In this document: positions 1 through 9,057 of the stretch, in pieces
Numbering within the stretch: position 1 is the stretch's first letter
How the letters are laid out: every line of letters starts with the position of its first letter
Program-made: the position numbers and the translations under genes
DNA from: Gammaproteobacteria bacterium
GTDB lineage: Bacteria; Pseudomonadota; Gammaproteobacteria; Ga0077536
Length of the DNA stretch: 14,695 bases
Direction of reading: 5' to 3'
Assembly (NCBI GenBank): GCA_003540955.1
Contig: DPMX01000212.1
Span: 1-14,695 of the forward strand
The notes under the pieces: generated by a model
What the model was told of the DNA's origin: nothing
The model's input: only the letters and a program-made list of their open reading frames with translations
Database searches by the model: none

Positions 1-1466
1 GCGAGTCATGGTTACGGTTGGCGGCTTTAATTGATACAACCACCGATCATCTCGACGCGTTAATTTTGCCGCGAACCGATCGTGAGTTCGTTTATTTGAA
101 ACGGCATGCGTCGCGCGAAATGGTGGTAGAGCTTCAGCGGGCCAAACTACCAGGAGTCGGATTGCTTGAGGAGCAGCGCCGCTACTATCCTGCGGGCGAG
201 GTTACTGCGCATACGCTTGGGTTTACAAACGTCGACGATGCGGGTCAGGAAGGAATTGAGCTTGCCTTTAATGCTACGCTTCGTGGTAAGAAGGGTTCAC
301 TCAAAGTGATTAAAGATCGTCTGGGCCGAACCATAGAACATGTCGAGGAAATCAAAGCAGCGCAATCTGGCCAAGATCTTAAATTAAGCATTGATAAACG
401 CATCCAGTACATTGCCTACCGCGAGCTAAAAGCTGCAGTTCAGGCCCACGACGCTGAAGCTGGGTCTATGGTTATTGTCAACCCGAATACTGGAGAAGTG
501 TTGGCGCTTGTTAACCAGCCATCGTTTAATCCTAACAATCGGGGTGATCTGAAAGGAGAACACTATCGCAATCGTGCGGTAACGGATATTTTTGAACCGG
601 GATCAACCATTAAACCGATCACTATTGCCGCCGCGCTTGAGGCTGGACGCTATGCGTACGATACAACGATTAGCACGGGCCCGGGCTACTTTAAAGTGGG
701 TCGTCACGTGGTTAGTGACTTAAAGAATTTTGGCAAATTAGACGTAACTGGAGTCCTAACAAAATCCAGCAATGTTGGTGCGAGCAAAATCGCATTGTCG
801 CTTGAACCCGATCTCTTATGGAGTATTTTCAACGGGGTTGGCTTTGGTATATCAAGTGAAGTTGGTTTGCCTGGAGAGTCAATTGGACATCTAAGCGATC
901 CTGGAAACTGGCGTGATATCGAACGCGCAACAATGGCCTTTGGGTATGGTTTGTCCGTCAATGCAATGCAGCTAGCGAGGGCCTACTCGGTGCTAGCTGC
1001 GGACGGTATTCGACGTCCGTTGTCTATAACGGCGTTGCACACCTCGTTACCAAGTCAACGAGTACTAAGTGTCGCAACCGCGCGTGCGGTTAGGCAAATG
1101 CTCACCCGAGTGGTCACGGAAGGGACAGGCCGTGCCGCCTCAGTCTCCGGTTATCATGTTGCCGGAAAAACGGGCACCGTTCACAAATCTACAGCGCGTG
1201 GTTATGCAGAGGATCGTTACTTAAGCTTGTTTGCAGGAATGTTGCCTGCGACCCGCCCTGAATTGGTCGCGGTCGTCGTGATTGATGAACCTAAAAGCGG
1301 TGAGCACTATGGGGGCCGAGTCGCAGCGCCGATATTCGCTAGAGTAATGCATGAGGCTGCACGAATCTTAGGGTTGACTCCGGAAATTCAGTTGGATGTT
1401 AACAATGACCGATATCGATTGGCCGCTCGAGCTAATTCAGGCCAAGTGGCCGGAGCAAAGCCGTGA
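1..1466 (+). CDS. ftsI: Peptidoglycan D,D-transpeptidase FtsI (PBP3), 5' truncated by the window
   Basis: Septal class B penicillin-binding protein that cross-links peptide stems during division in the periplasm, paired with FtsW. The frame is open from the first bases, so the cytoplasmic tail, the membrane anchor and roughly the first 100 residues (E. coli FtsI is 588 aa) lie upstream. 487 codons are visible. All three penicillin-binding motifs are intact: the SxxK box in FEPGSTIKP with the nucleophilic Ser codon at 603-605, SSN at 765-773, and KTGT at 1167-1178. The RRYYPAGEVTAHTLGFTNVD pedestal segment and a C-terminal YGGRVAAPIF stretch also match the family. A TTG at position 18 is in frame but is internal, because homology to FtsI continues in front of it. 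The stop at 1464-1466 overlaps the murE start as GTGA. Family assignment is essentially certain; the true start cannot be seen. Confidence 0.97.
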   Translation, partial: ESWLRLAALIDTTTDHLDALILPRTDREFVYLKRHASREMVVELQRAKLPGVGLLEEQRRYYPAGEVTAHTLGFTNVDDAGQEGIELAFNATLRGKKGSLKVIKDRLGRTIEHVEEIKAAQSGQDLKLSIDKRIQYIAYRELKAAVQAHDAEAGSMVIVNPNTGEVLALVNQPSFNPNNRGDLKGEHYRNRAVTDIFEPGSTIKPITIAAALEAGRYAYDTTISTGPGYFKVGRHVVSDLKNFGKLDVTGVLTKSSNVGASKIALSLEPDLLWSIFNGVGFGISSEVGLPGESIGHLSDPGNWRDIERATMAFGYGLSVNAMQLARAYSVLAADGIRRPLSITALHTSLPSQRVLSVATARAVRQMLTRVVTEGTGRAASVSGYHVAGKTGTVHKSTARGYAEDRYLSLFAGMLPATRPELVAVVVIDEPKSGEHYGGRVAAPIFARVMHEAARILGLTPEIQLDVNNDRYRLAARANSGQVAGAKP

Positions 1467-2989
1467 CGGTTGCGTTTGCCCAGGACAGACGAATGTTGTC
1501 GAATTTGCTGGCTGGTGTCGCGGTCGTGGATTCCCACGATGATCGAGAAATTCACGGGATTTCCCTAGACAGTCGACGGATACAATCGGGGGATTGCTTT
1601 ATTGCGTTGAGTGGGGAGATTTGCCATGGCGCAGAATTCGCGAAAGCAGCCGTAGAGGCAGGTGCGGTTGCGGTTTTGATCGAAGGTGATCCGGTCAATT
1701 TCGATCTTATGGGGCTTGATAAATCGACACCCGTTGTTTGTATCTCTAACTTAAGAAAAGCGGTAGGTCGAATCGCAAGTCGCTTCTTCGGTGATCCGTC
1801 TCGATCGCTTGATGTTATTGCTGTAACAGGAACGAATGGAAAAACGACAGTTGCACAGCTTTGCGCACATGCACTGAAACGTCTCCGAGGGGAGGCCGGT
1901 TATGCCGGCACGCTTGGTATTGGGATGATCAACGAATTGCGGCCTTCGGAGAATACGACTCCAGACCCAATTACGTTACAAAGTTTGTTTCGCGATCTAT
2001 GTCACAGTGGTTGCAAGTCGGTAGCGATTGAGGTGTCGTCACATGGAATCGTGCAACATCGAGTAATCGGGACGATGTTGAACGTTGTAGTGTTCACCAA
2101 CTTGGGACACGATCACCTCGATTACCACTCTAGTTGGGATGCGTACGCTGCTGTTAAGAAATCTCTACTCCGATATGAGGGGATTCGGCACGCCATCATC
2201 AATATAGATGACAATGTTGGTCGCGATATCGCCTTCGAACTTGATCACGACATATGCTGTTGGACCTACGGTGTTAATCATACCCCGCCGGCGCGAAGCA
2301 AAGCGCGGCATCTCAAACTTCTCAGATATGTCGGTGGCCATAAGCGATCCACGTTAGTTGTGGGTACGCCGTCGGGGCAGGTTGAGATTACAACACCTTT
2401 GATCGGAGATTTTAACGCCCAGAATTTGGTTGCGAGCTTGGGGGCACTAATGGCACTCGGTGTTGATGTAAATATCGCGGCCGATGCACTATCCCAAACA
2501 CCAGCGATTGCCGGTCGCATGCAGACTATCGAAACGAATTCAACGGAAGCTCCCGTTGTAGTCATTGATTACGCGCATACTCCGGAGGGCTTAGTGCATG
2601 TGTTGGCGACCTTAAAATCAATTACAAGTCGGCACTTAGTCTGCGTCTTTGGTTGCGGTGGTGATCGCGATGCGACAAAGCGTGGACCAATGGGGCGTGC
2701 TGCCGAGCAGGGTGCGGATATCGTAATCGTTACCAGTGACAACCCTCGTGGTGAGGATAATGGAGATATCGCTGCCGCGATTTTGCTCGGAATGCGCGAG
2801 CCGGAAAGAGTGCAGGTTATCCATGACCGCGCGCGTGCAATCGAGTCTGCTATAAAAACAGCTGGCGCCGGCGACACTGTCTTAGTTGCTGGTAAGGGTC
2901 ACGAAGTGTCCCAGGAAATAGCGGGTATGAGGTACCGATTTTCTGACATCGAAGTTGCTGCCCAAATTTTGGAAGGACAGGCACAGTGA
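1463..2989 (+). CDS. murE: UDP-MurNAc-L-Ala-D-Glu:meso-diaminopimelate ligase MurE
   Basis: Cytoplasmic ATP-dependent ligase that adds the third stem amino acid to UDP-MurNAc-L-Ala-D-Glu. The 508 residues are slightly longer than E. coli MurE (495). Visible elements are the N-terminal UDP-binding segment with SLDSRRIQSGDCFIAL, the ATP P-loop VTGTNGKTT (Lys127), the TTPD substrate loop, the EVSSHG motif, and Lys232 in AAVKKSLL, which aligns with the carbamylated Mg-binding lysine. The DNPR signature at residues 426-429 is the family's marker for meso-diaminopimelate rather than L-lysine, and it fits a Gram-negative wall. The start is GTG at 1463, overlapping the ftsI stop by four bases, with a GGAG ribosome site at 1452-1455 seven bases upstream. 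The stop overlaps the murF start in the same GTGA arrangement, which suggests translational coupling. Confidence 0.97.
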   Translation: MTVAFAQDRRMLSNLLAGVAVVDSHDDREIHGISLDSRRIQSGDCFIALSGEICHGAEFAKAAVEAGAVAVLIEGDPVNFDLMGLDKSTPVVCISNLRKAVGRIASRFFGDPSRSLDVIAVTGTNGKTTVAQLCAHALKRLRGEAGYAGTLGIGMINELRPSENTTPDPITLQSLFRDLCHSGCKSVAIEVSSHGIVQHRVIGTMLNVVVFTNLGHDHLDYHSSWDAYAAVKKSLLRYEGIRHAIINIDDNVGRDIAFELDHDICCWTYGVNHTPPARSKARHLKLLRYVGGHKRSTLVVGTPSGQVEITTPLIGDFNAQNLVASLGALMALGVDVNIAADALSQTPAIAGRMQTIETNSTEAPVVVIDYAHTPEGLVHVLATLKSITSRHLVCVFGCGGDRDATKRGPMGRAAEQGADIVIVTSDNPRGEDNGDIAAAILLGMREPERVQVIHDRARAIESAIKTAGAGDTVLVAGKGHEVSQEIAGMRYRFSDIEVAAQILEGQAQ

Positions 2990-4347
2990 TCCGCATGCAA
3001 TTGAGTGAGGCTGCACGCGCAATTGAAGCTCAATTATCAAGCCAAGATGGCTGGTTCGAAGGGGTTTCAACGGATACGCGTTCAATTTCACGCGGAGAAC
3101 TTTTCTGTGCGCTGAAAGGCCCAAACTTTGATGGCCATGAGCACTGTTCCGAGGCGGAGTCGGCGGGTGCTGCAGGGGTGATTATCCAACGTGCCACCGC
3201 TACGAATTTGTCGACCTTGACTACGGACGATACTAGGCGAGCTTTGGGATGTTTGGCCAGCGCATGGCGTCGACGATTTGACATTCCTGTTGTCGGCGTA
3301 ACTGGCAGTAACGGAAAGACAACGGTTAAGGAAATGATTGGATCAATCCTGCGTACTAACGCCTCGGTACTCACAACAAAGGGCAATCTTAACAACGACA
3401 TTGGTGTACCGAAGACATTGTTCCAACTGAACGCAGAGCATGAATATGCTGTGATTGAAATGGGTGCGAGTCACTTAGGTGAGATAAGCTGGTTATCAGA
3501 AATGTCTCAGCCCTCAGTCGGGGTAATTACTCTCTGCGCGCCCGCTCACTTGGAAGGTTTCGGTTCGCTTGATTCAGTTGCCGAAGCAAAGGGTGAACTT
3601 TATACCGGGTTGGCCGCAGGGGGTACCGCGGTAATTAACGCCGATGACCCGTATTCGACGTATTGGACTAATATCGCAGTTGGCCACTCAATCGTAACTT
3701 TCGGAATTAATCAATTTGCAGATGTGATGGCGGAGAACGTTGTTACATGCGGAATAGGAAGCGGCATGAATTTTGGGTTGCGTTTTCCGTCGCAATGTAT
3801 CGACGTGGAGTTACCATTTGATGGAATACACAACGTCTCAAACGCTTTAGCGGCGGCTGCGGCAGCTTACGCGCTAGATGTTCCGCCAGCTGGGATTAAA
3901 TTAGGCTTAGAACGGGCGAAGCGGGTCCGTGGGCGTTTGTGCGTATTAGATGGGGTGTCTGGATCGCGAATTGTCGATGATACCTACAATGCGAATCCTA
4001 CCTCACTTGCCGCCGCGCTAGACATGATCACATCGGAGCCTGGTCAAAAATGGTTAGTTCTTGGTGATATGCGCGAGCTTGGACCTGGTGCTGAAGAAAT
4101 ACATCTAGACACTGGATCAAAGATTAGAGAAGCGGGGATTGATCGTCTCTTTACCTTTGGGAAGCTTGCCGAAATCGCGGGTAAATCATTCGGTGGGAAT
4201 ACAGAATCGTACCGCGATATATTTAGTTTGATCGATTCTTTAATCGCTGGGTTAACACCTGAAGTGACAGTATTAGTCAAGGGCTCCCGCTCGATGCATA
4301 TGGAACGGATTATCGATGGGCTTACGGGAGACAAGCGGTCATGCTGA
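2986..4347 (+). CDS. murF: UDP-MurNAc-tripeptide:D-Ala-D-Ala ligase MurF
   Basis: Cytoplasmic Mur ligase that joins the D-Ala-D-Ala dipeptide (made by the Ddl encoded downstream) to the UDP-MurNAc tripeptide, completing the pentapeptide precursor. The 453 residues match E. coli MurF (452). Visible are the N-terminal substrate domain with GVSTDTRSISRGELFCALKG, the P-loop GVTGSNGKTTVKEM (Lys111), the MurF-typical GNLNNDIGVP loop, the central EMGASHLGEI segment, and the C-terminal DDTYNANPTSL motif. GTG at 2986 overlaps the murE stop and has GGAAGG at 2971-2976 nine bases upstream. An in-frame ATG at 2995 would shorten the protein by only three residues and cannot be excluded. The 3' end overlaps mraY by seven bases. 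Confidence 0.97.
   Translation: MIRMQLSEAARAIEAQLSSQDGWFEGVSTDTRSISRGELFCALKGPNFDGHEHCSEAESAGAAGVIIQRATATNLSTLTTDDTRRALGCLASAWRRRFDIPVVGVTGSNGKTTVKEMIGSILRTNASVLTTKGNLNNDIGVPKTLFQLNAEHEYAVIEMGASHLGEISWLSEMSQPSVGVITLCAPAHLEGFGSLDSVAEAKGELYTGLAAGGTAVINADDPYSTYWTNIAVGHSIVTFGINQFADVMAENVVTCGIGSGMNFGLRFPSQCIDVELPFDGIHNVSNALAAAAAAYALDVPPAGIKLGLERAKRVRGRLCVLDGVSGSRIVDDTYNANPTSLAAALDMITSEPGQKWLVLGDMRELGPGAEEIHLDTGSKIREAGIDRLFTFGKLAEIAGKSFGGNTESYRDIFSLIDSLIAGLTPEVTVLVKGSRSMHMERIIDGLTGDKRSC
4326..4330 (+). promoter_or_regulatory. Ribosome binding site deciding the mraY start
   Basis: GGGAG lies inside the murF 3' end, ten bases before ATG 4341 and sixteen before the in-frame ATG 4347. The distance favours the first ATG, as does the ML- N-terminus shared with E. 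coli MraY. Confidence 0.6.
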
Positions 4348-5423
4348 TGTATATCGCGGAATATCTTGCGAGTTTTCACTCCGGATTCAATGTTTTTCAA
4401 TACATAACATTACGAACAATCCTTGGTGTGCTCACCGCGCTATTCATAGCGCTAGTAGTCGGACCGATTGTCATACGTTGCCTAAGTCAATTACAAATCG
4501 GCCAGAACGTGCGGAGTGACGGCCCCGAAACTCATCTCTCAAAAGCTGGGACGCCAACCATGGGTGGGCTGTTGATATTGGTTTCGATTGGTGCAAGCAC
4601 GCTTTTATGGAGCGATCTTGGGAATCGATTTATTTGGACAGCTGTTGTTACGACCGGAGTTTTTGGCACGATTGGTTGGGTCGACGATTATCTAAAGCTG
4701 ACTCGGGGTGATTCAAAAGGCCTATCGGTTTTCCGTAAGTACAGTTGGCAGTCGGCAGCTGCTTTAGCCGCAGCGCTTTTCCTTTTTTTTACTGCGAAGA
4801 CGCCAGTTGAAACCGCGTTGATTATGCCGTTTTTTAAAAATATTGCGATTGATCTCGGTTGGTTTTACATAGTGTTTACCTATTTCGTTGTTGTTGGCAC
4901 AAGCAATGCAGTTAATCTGACAGATGGTCTTGACGGTCTAGCGATTTTGCCGACGGTGCTAGTTGCCGGTGCTTTGATCGTATTCGCGTATGTTACTGGT
5001 CATGCTAACTTTTCTAACTATCTAGCGGTGCCGTACGTGGCAGGTGTCGGGGAGCTATGTGTGTTCTGCGGTTCTATCGTGGGTGCTGGTCTCGGATTTT
5101 TGTGGTTCAACACTTACCCAGCGCAAGTCTTTATGGGTGATATTGGTGCGCTTGCGCTTGGTGCTGCCCTCGGAATTGTTGCTGTGATGGTGCGCCAAGA
5201 ACTGGTGCTCGTAATTATGGGTGGGGTGTTTGTTGTCGAGACCGCTTCAGTGATACTCCAAGTGCTCTCCTATAAATTGACTGGTCGGCGAATCTTTCGT
5301 ATGGCTCCATTGCACCACCACTTCGAACTAAAAGGATGGCCTGAGCCGAGGGTAATAGTCCGATTTTGGATAATTACCGTGATCCTTGTGCTCGTGGCTT
5401 TAGCAACTCTTAAAATTCGCTGA
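4341..5423 (+). CDS. mraY: Phospho-MurNAc-pentapeptide transferase MraY
   Basis: Integral inner-membrane enzyme that transfers phospho-MurNAc-pentapeptide from UDP to undecaprenyl phosphate, giving lipid I on the cytoplasmic face. The length, 360 residues, is the same as in E. coli. The catalytic acidic residues fall at the same numbers: Asp115-Asp116 in GWVDDYLKL and Asp267 in FMGDIGALALG. NAVNLTDGLDGLA and the APLHHHFELKGW histidine motif are also intact. About ten hydrophobic membrane segments are spread along the chain, and the C-terminus ends ATLKIR much as in E. coli. ATG 4341 overlaps murF by seven bases; ATG 4347, forming TGATG with the murF stop, is an alternative that removes two residues. 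A run of eight T at 4783-4790 is within a Phe-rich membrane segment and leaves the frame intact. Confidence 0.98.
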   Translation: MLMYIAEYLASFHSGFNVFQYITLRTILGVLTALFIALVVGPIVIRCLSQLQIGQNVRSDGPETHLSKAGTPTMGGLLILVSIGASTLLWSDLGNRFIWTAVVTTGVFGTIGWVDDYLKLTRGDSKGLSVFRKYSWQSAAALAAALFLFFTAKTPVETALIMPFFKNIAIDLGWFYIVFTYFVVVGTSNAVNLTDGLDGLAILPTVLVAGALIVFAYVTGHANFSNYLAVPYVAGVGELCVFCGSIVGAGLGFLWFNTYPAQVFMGDIGALALGAALGIVAVMVRQELVLVIMGGVFVVETASVILQVLSYKLTGRRIFRMAPLHHHFELKGWPEPRVIVRFWIITVILVLVALATLKIR

Positions 5424-5460
5424 GTTGATGTTGGAACCATCGAAAAATGTAGACGAAAGG

Positions 5461-6807
5461 ATGACAAATACACTCATCAACTCACAATATATAGTCTTTG
5501 GTTTAGGTAAGACCGGACTGTCTTGTGCACGCTTTTTAACGCAACAGCGTAAAAATTTTACTGTCATCGATACGCAAGAGCACCCATCCGAACTAGATAA
5601 CCTGAAGAAAGTGATCCCCAATGCGAAAGTGATTACGGGGATTAACTCATTTTTCACGACTGATGCATGCAAACATTTAATTCTCAGTCCTGGAGTTTCT
5701 CGTGCGCACCCATTCGTCATTACTGCGCAACGCAAAGGTATCGAAGTTATCGGCGATATTGAACTTTTTGCGCGCCATGTTAAGGCACCAGTGATAGCGA
5801 TAACTGGTTCTAACGGCAAAAGTACCGTCGTAACGATGGTTAGTGAGATTCTTCGCGGTGCCAACCTCAGGGTGCTTCACGGTGGAAACCTCGGCATCCC
5901 GGCTCTAGATCTATTGATTGCAGGGCAGCCGGATTGTTTTGTCCTCGAGCTATCTAGTTTTCAGTTGGAATCTACAGAATCTTTGGCGCCGTCAGTAGCT
6001 TGTATTCTAAACATCTCCCCAGATCATATGGATCGGTACGAAGATTTTGCATCGTATATCGAAGTGAAAAGAGGCGTTTATAACAACGCAGCGTCGGTCG
6101 TTCTAAATGCAGACGATGAGATTTTACGTGACCTTCGCCCTCAGTGCGAAACGCATTTTATTTCTCATCTCGGGATAGACATGGCCTCATATAGAATTGA
6201 GGTGTATGACGGAGAGTTGTGGCTTATCGTGGATGGGGGCAGGATCATGCGGGTTAATGATTTGGCTACAAGCGGTCTGCATAACGCGATGAACGCCCTA
6301 GCGGCGCTTGCAATCACCGATCGTCTATCGGTTTCACGTTCGGTGCAGAAAAGTGTATTGGCATCGTTCCGAGGACTCCCGCACCGTTGCCAAACAATCT
6401 TAACTCGCCACGGTGTTGAATGGATCGACGACTCAAAAGGGACCAATGTTGGCGCCGCGAGCGCTGCGGTCCGAAGCATATTTTCTGGGCGGCAAGGCGT
6501 ATTGATAGCTGGAGGCCGGGGTAAAGGTGCAGACTTTTCCGTGCTCGCGAAAGAGCTGGATGGCCGAGCACATTCAGTCATCTTGATCGGCGAAGACGCA
6601 GACGCTATCGCGGCGTCGCTAGATGGTCGTGTCAAGGTTTATTTCGCTTTAAACATGAAAGCCGCAGTTTCTTTAGCGTCGAGACTAGTGTCACCGGGTG
6701 AGGCGGTTTTATTGTCCCCGGCATGCTCAAGTTTTGATATGTTTCATGATTTCGAGGAGCGAGGGCGCGCTTTTTCCGAAGCGGTTCGTGAGCGGATTTC
6801 ACAATGA
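5461..6807 (+). CDS. murD: UDP-MurNAc-L-Ala:D-Glu ligase MurD
   Basis: Cytoplasmic ATP-dependent ligase that adds D-glutamate to UDP-MurNAc-L-Ala. From ATG 5461 it has 448 residues (E. coli 438). Visible are the N-terminal Rossmann-like FGLGKTGLS, LSPGVSRAHP, GDIELFARH, the P-loop AITGSNGKSTV (Lys120), VLELSSFQLE, the SPDHMDRY motif, the adenine-side DDSKGTN motif and the C-terminal LLSPACSSFDMF block. The start is uncertain. TTG 5425 and ATG 5428 are in frame and lie just after the mraY stop, but they add 11-12 residues that family members lack. ATG 5461 places GLG at the same distance from the N-terminus as in Pseudomonas-type MurD, but its AAAGG abuts the ATG with no spacing. I prefer 5461. 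The stop overlaps ftsW as ATGA. Confidence 0.95.
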   Translation: MTNTLINSQYIVFGLGKTGLSCARFLTQQRKNFTVIDTQEHPSELDNLKKVIPNAKVITGINSFFTTDACKHLILSPGVSRAHPFVITAQRKGIEVIGDIELFARHVKAPVIAITGSNGKSTVVTMVSEILRGANLRVLHGGNLGIPALDLLIAGQPDCFVLELSSFQLESTESLAPSVACILNISPDHMDRYEDFASYIEVKRGVYNNAASVVLNADDEILRDLRPQCETHFISHLGIDMASYRIEVYDGELWLIVDGGRIMRVNDLATSGLHNAMNALAALAITDRLSVSRSVQKSVLASFRGLPHRCQTILTRHGVEWIDDSKGTNVGAASAAVRSIFSGRQGVLIAGGRGKGADFSVLAKELDGRAHSVILIGEDADAIAASLDGRVKVYFALNMKAAVSLASRLVSPGEAVLLSPACSSFDMFHDFEERGRAFSEAVRERISQ

Positions 6808-7982
6808 GCCAAGCGATCCCACATAGTATTAACGAGCATCGGTCGTATGTCGAAGAGTGCGGATATGATTTCTGGCTGATTGGCGTTACAAGCATTCTTG
6901 TGGGTATGGGGTTGGTGATGGTGGCCTCCTCTTCGATTCCGCTAGCACACAAAAATGGCTACGCTGATCTCTATTATTTTTGGCGCCAGTTAGCAGCTTT
7001 TCTTTTGGGCGTTGGAATCGGTGCGGTCGTTCTTCGAGTGCCGTTAGCTGTTTTTGAAAAATTCAGCACCGTGTTGTTGTTTGCAAGTGTTCTATTCCTG
7101 GCCACAATATTAATTCCTGGGGTAGGGCGCGAAGTAAATGGGAGTATCCGCTGGCTTCAGTTCGGCCCGATCTCGCTGCAAGCCTCTGAACCGGCAAAGC
7201 TTGCGATTATCGTCTATGTCTCATCTTACCTAGTCCGCCATCAAGCGCAGGTGCAAAGCGAGTTTATCGGTTTTATAAAACCCGTAGGTGTATTAACGAT
7301 CATCTCGGGCTTATTGCTGCTAGAACCGGATTTTGGAGCAGCCGTTGTTATATTTGCAACTATATTGGGAATGTTGTTTTTGGGTCAGGTTCCGTTTCTA
7401 CGCTTTATTGCCTGGGGGATGGTGGCCTTGTCTATACTAACATCGCTCGCGTTATTGGCGCCCTATCGACTGCAACGACTGATGGCTTTCCGAGATCCAT
7501 GGTCAGATCCTTATGATTCCGGTTTTCAATTGACCCAAGCTCTGATTGCGTTTGGCCGCGGAGAGTGGTTTGGTGTCGGCCTTGGCAATAGCATACAAAA
7601 ATTGTTCTATTTACCTGAAGTGCACACGGATTTTCTATTTGCCGTGGTGGGTGAAGAACTCGGAATGCTTGGAGCAATAACCGTAATTTGCCTTTTCTTA
7701 TTTTTGATTTGGCGGATTTTTTTTATAGGGAGCCTGGCTCAGCGAGCCGGACAAAGTTTTGCGGCTTACCTGGCCTACGGGATTGGGCTCCTGATCGGTA
7801 TGGAAGCTTTCATTAATATCGGGGTAAATATGGGTCTGCTGCCAACAAAAGGTCTTACCCTTCCCCTGATGAGCTATGGTAGTAACAGCATGTTAGTCGT
7901 TTGCGTTATGTTAGCTATGGTTCTGCGAGTCGCAAAGGAATCACGCGTTGGATCGACGCAGGGACGTTCCACCCATGACTAA
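6804..7982 (+). CDS. ftsW: Septal peptidoglycan glycosyltransferase FtsW
   Basis: SEDS-family polytopic inner-membrane protein that polymerises lipid II into septal glycan strands in partnership with FtsI. The 392 residues include a short cytoplasmic N-terminus and about ten hydrophobic segments. Family motifs are in order: SLQASEPAKLAI, LEPDFGAAVVIF, the extracellular-loop segment beginning SGFQLTQALIAFGRGEWFG, EVHTDFLFAVVGEELG with the putative catalytic Asp276, and the C-terminal GLTLPLMSYGSNSML. The placement between murD and murG, and this loop sequence, favour FtsW over its elongation paralogue RodA. ATG 6804 overlaps the murD stop by four bases; only a weak GTGAG-like ribosome site (6788-6792) is visible. 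The 3' end overlaps murG by eight bases. Confidence 0.97.
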   Translation: MSQAIPHSINEHRSYVEECGYDFWLIGVTSILVGMGLVMVASSSIPLAHKNGYADLYYFWRQLAAFLLGVGIGAVVLRVPLAVFEKFSTVLLFASVLFLATILIPGVGREVNGSIRWLQFGPISLQASEPAKLAIIVYVSSYLVRHQAQVQSEFIGFIKPVGVLTIISGLLLLEPDFGAAVVIFATILGMLFLGQVPFLRFIAWGMVALSILTSLALLAPYRLQRLMAFRDPWSDPYDSGFQLTQALIAFGRGEWFGVGLGNSIQKLFYLPEVHTDFLFAVVGEELGMLGAITVICLFLFLIWRIFFIGSLAQRAGQSFAAYLAYGIGLLIGMEAFINIGVNMGLLPTKGLTLPLMSYGSNSMLVVCVMLAMVLRVAKESRVGSTQGRSTHD

Positions 7983-9057
7983 CTTGGGACGGCCGATCCT
8001 CATTGTTGCGGGCGGGACCGGCGGCCATATCTACCCCGCGTTGGCCGTGGCGGATCATTTAAAAAATTATCAGGTGAGTACCGTATGGCTGGGCTCTAAA
8101 AACGGTCTCGAAACACGGATCGTGCCGGAAGAGGGGATCCGGTTATACAGAATTGCGGTTTCTGGTTTGCGCGGGAGTCGATTTTGGCATTGGTTACTCG
8201 CTCCTGCCGCTTTGGGATTTGCGTTGATTCAGGCCGTGATAGCCGTATTGCGGATACAACCGGCGTTGGTTTTGGGGATGGGGGGTTTTGCCAGTGGGCC
8301 AGGGGCCCTTGCAGCTTGGATATGCCGAAAGCCCTTGGTGATACATGAGCAAAATGCCGTGCCAGGCCTGACGAACTCCCTCCTTAGTCGAATCGCGACA
8401 AAAGTTCTGCAGGGATTTCCAGGTGCTTTTCCCACTGAAAGAGCAGCGATTACCGTTGGTAATCCAATACGCGAATCAATAGTCTCGATCGCACCGCCTG
8501 AGCGGCGTAAACATGAATTTGACGGCTTCAGAGTTCTTGTACTCGGTGGCAGTCAGGGTGCCCAAACGCTAAACCTTTGCGTACCTAGAGCACTCGGTCT
8601 CGTGTGCGGGGCAAATTTTGAAATTTGGCACCAGACCGGGACGGGAAACGAGGGCGCGACGCGACAGGCATATGAGCCTTCGACTGCTTTGATCCGGGTG
8701 TCAGAGTTTATTGGCGATATGGCCGCTGCTTATCTTTGGGCGGATATTGTAATTTGTCGCGCTGGCGCGATGACTATCGGTGAGTTAGCCACAGTAGGTG
8801 TGGCTTCGATACTCGTACCATTCCCTCTTGCGGTTGATGATCATCAAACTGCTAATGCACGCTACCTGGTTGATTCTAATGCTGCGGTGATGGTTGCTGA
8901 GGGACCAGAATTTGAGCGACGTTTGGCAACAGCCTTGCAAAGATTTATAGATGGTCAGCTAGATCTCCTGAGTTTTGCCAAGCGAGCTCGCGCGTTAGCG
9001 ACGCCCGCCGCTGCGGCTAATGTTGTAGAGCAATGTATGGAGTTACTGGATGCATGA
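7975..9057 (+). CDS. murG: UDP-GlcNAc:lipid I N-acetylglucosaminyltransferase MurG
   Basis: Peripheral inner-membrane GT-B glycosyltransferase (family GT28) that adds GlcNAc to lipid I, giving lipid II. From ATG 7975 it has 360 residues (E. coli 355). The N-terminal domain shows AGGTGGHIYP with His18, SGLRGSR, GMGGFASGPG and HEQNAVPGLTN. The C-terminal UDP-GlcNAc domain begins around LVLGGSQGAQTLN and includes WHQTGTG, CRAGAMTIGELA and VPFPLAVDDHQTANA. The frame is open back to a TTG at 7948, but the start at 7975 gives the usual short N-terminus before the glycine-rich loop and has AGGGA at 7960-7964 ten bases upstream. It overlaps the ftsW end by eight bases and the murC start by eight bases. 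Confidence 0.97.
   Translation: MTNLGRPILIVAGGTGGHIYPALAVADHLKNYQVSTVWLGSKNGLETRIVPEEGIRLYRIAVSGLRGSRFWHWLLAPAALGFALIQAVIAVLRIQPALVLGMGGFASGPGALAAWICRKPLVIHEQNAVPGLTNSLLSRIATKVLQGFPGAFPTERAAITVGNPIRESIVSIAPPERRKHEFDGFRVLVLGGSQGAQTLNLCVPRALGLVCGANFEIWHQTGTGNEGATRQAYEPSTALIRVSEFIGDMAAAYLWADIVICRAGAMTIGELATVGVASILVPFPLAVDDHQTANARYLVDSNAAVMVAEGPEFERRLATALQRFIDGQLDLLSFAKRARALATPAAAANVVEQCMELLDA

Noticed and set aside
18..20. TTG as the ftsI start.
   Set aside because: The frame is open to the window edge and the residues before it (ESWLRL) continue the FtsI homology; about 100 residues including the membrane anchor are still missing.
704..961. 85-residue antisense frame inside ftsI.
   Set aside because: It is opposite the conserved SSN region of ftsI and shows no domain or ribosome site of note.
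3030..3401. 123-residue antisense open frame inside murF.
   Set aside because: It has no recognisable motif, lies wholly opposite a strongly conserved gene and is low in complexity as expected for a shadow frame. The same holds for the other antisense frames, including those at 5400-5864, 6165-6635 and 10243-10752.
4783..4790. Run of eight T in mraY (and another at 7717-7724 in ftsW) as a slippage or frameshift site.
   Set aside because: Both encode Phe-rich membrane segments, the frames continue normally, and no alternative product is evident.
7948..7950. TTG as the murG start, giving 369 residues.
   Set aside because: ATG 7975 gives the usual short N-terminus before GGTGGH and has a fitting ribosome site; the extra residues are the ftsW C-terminal codons read in another frame.
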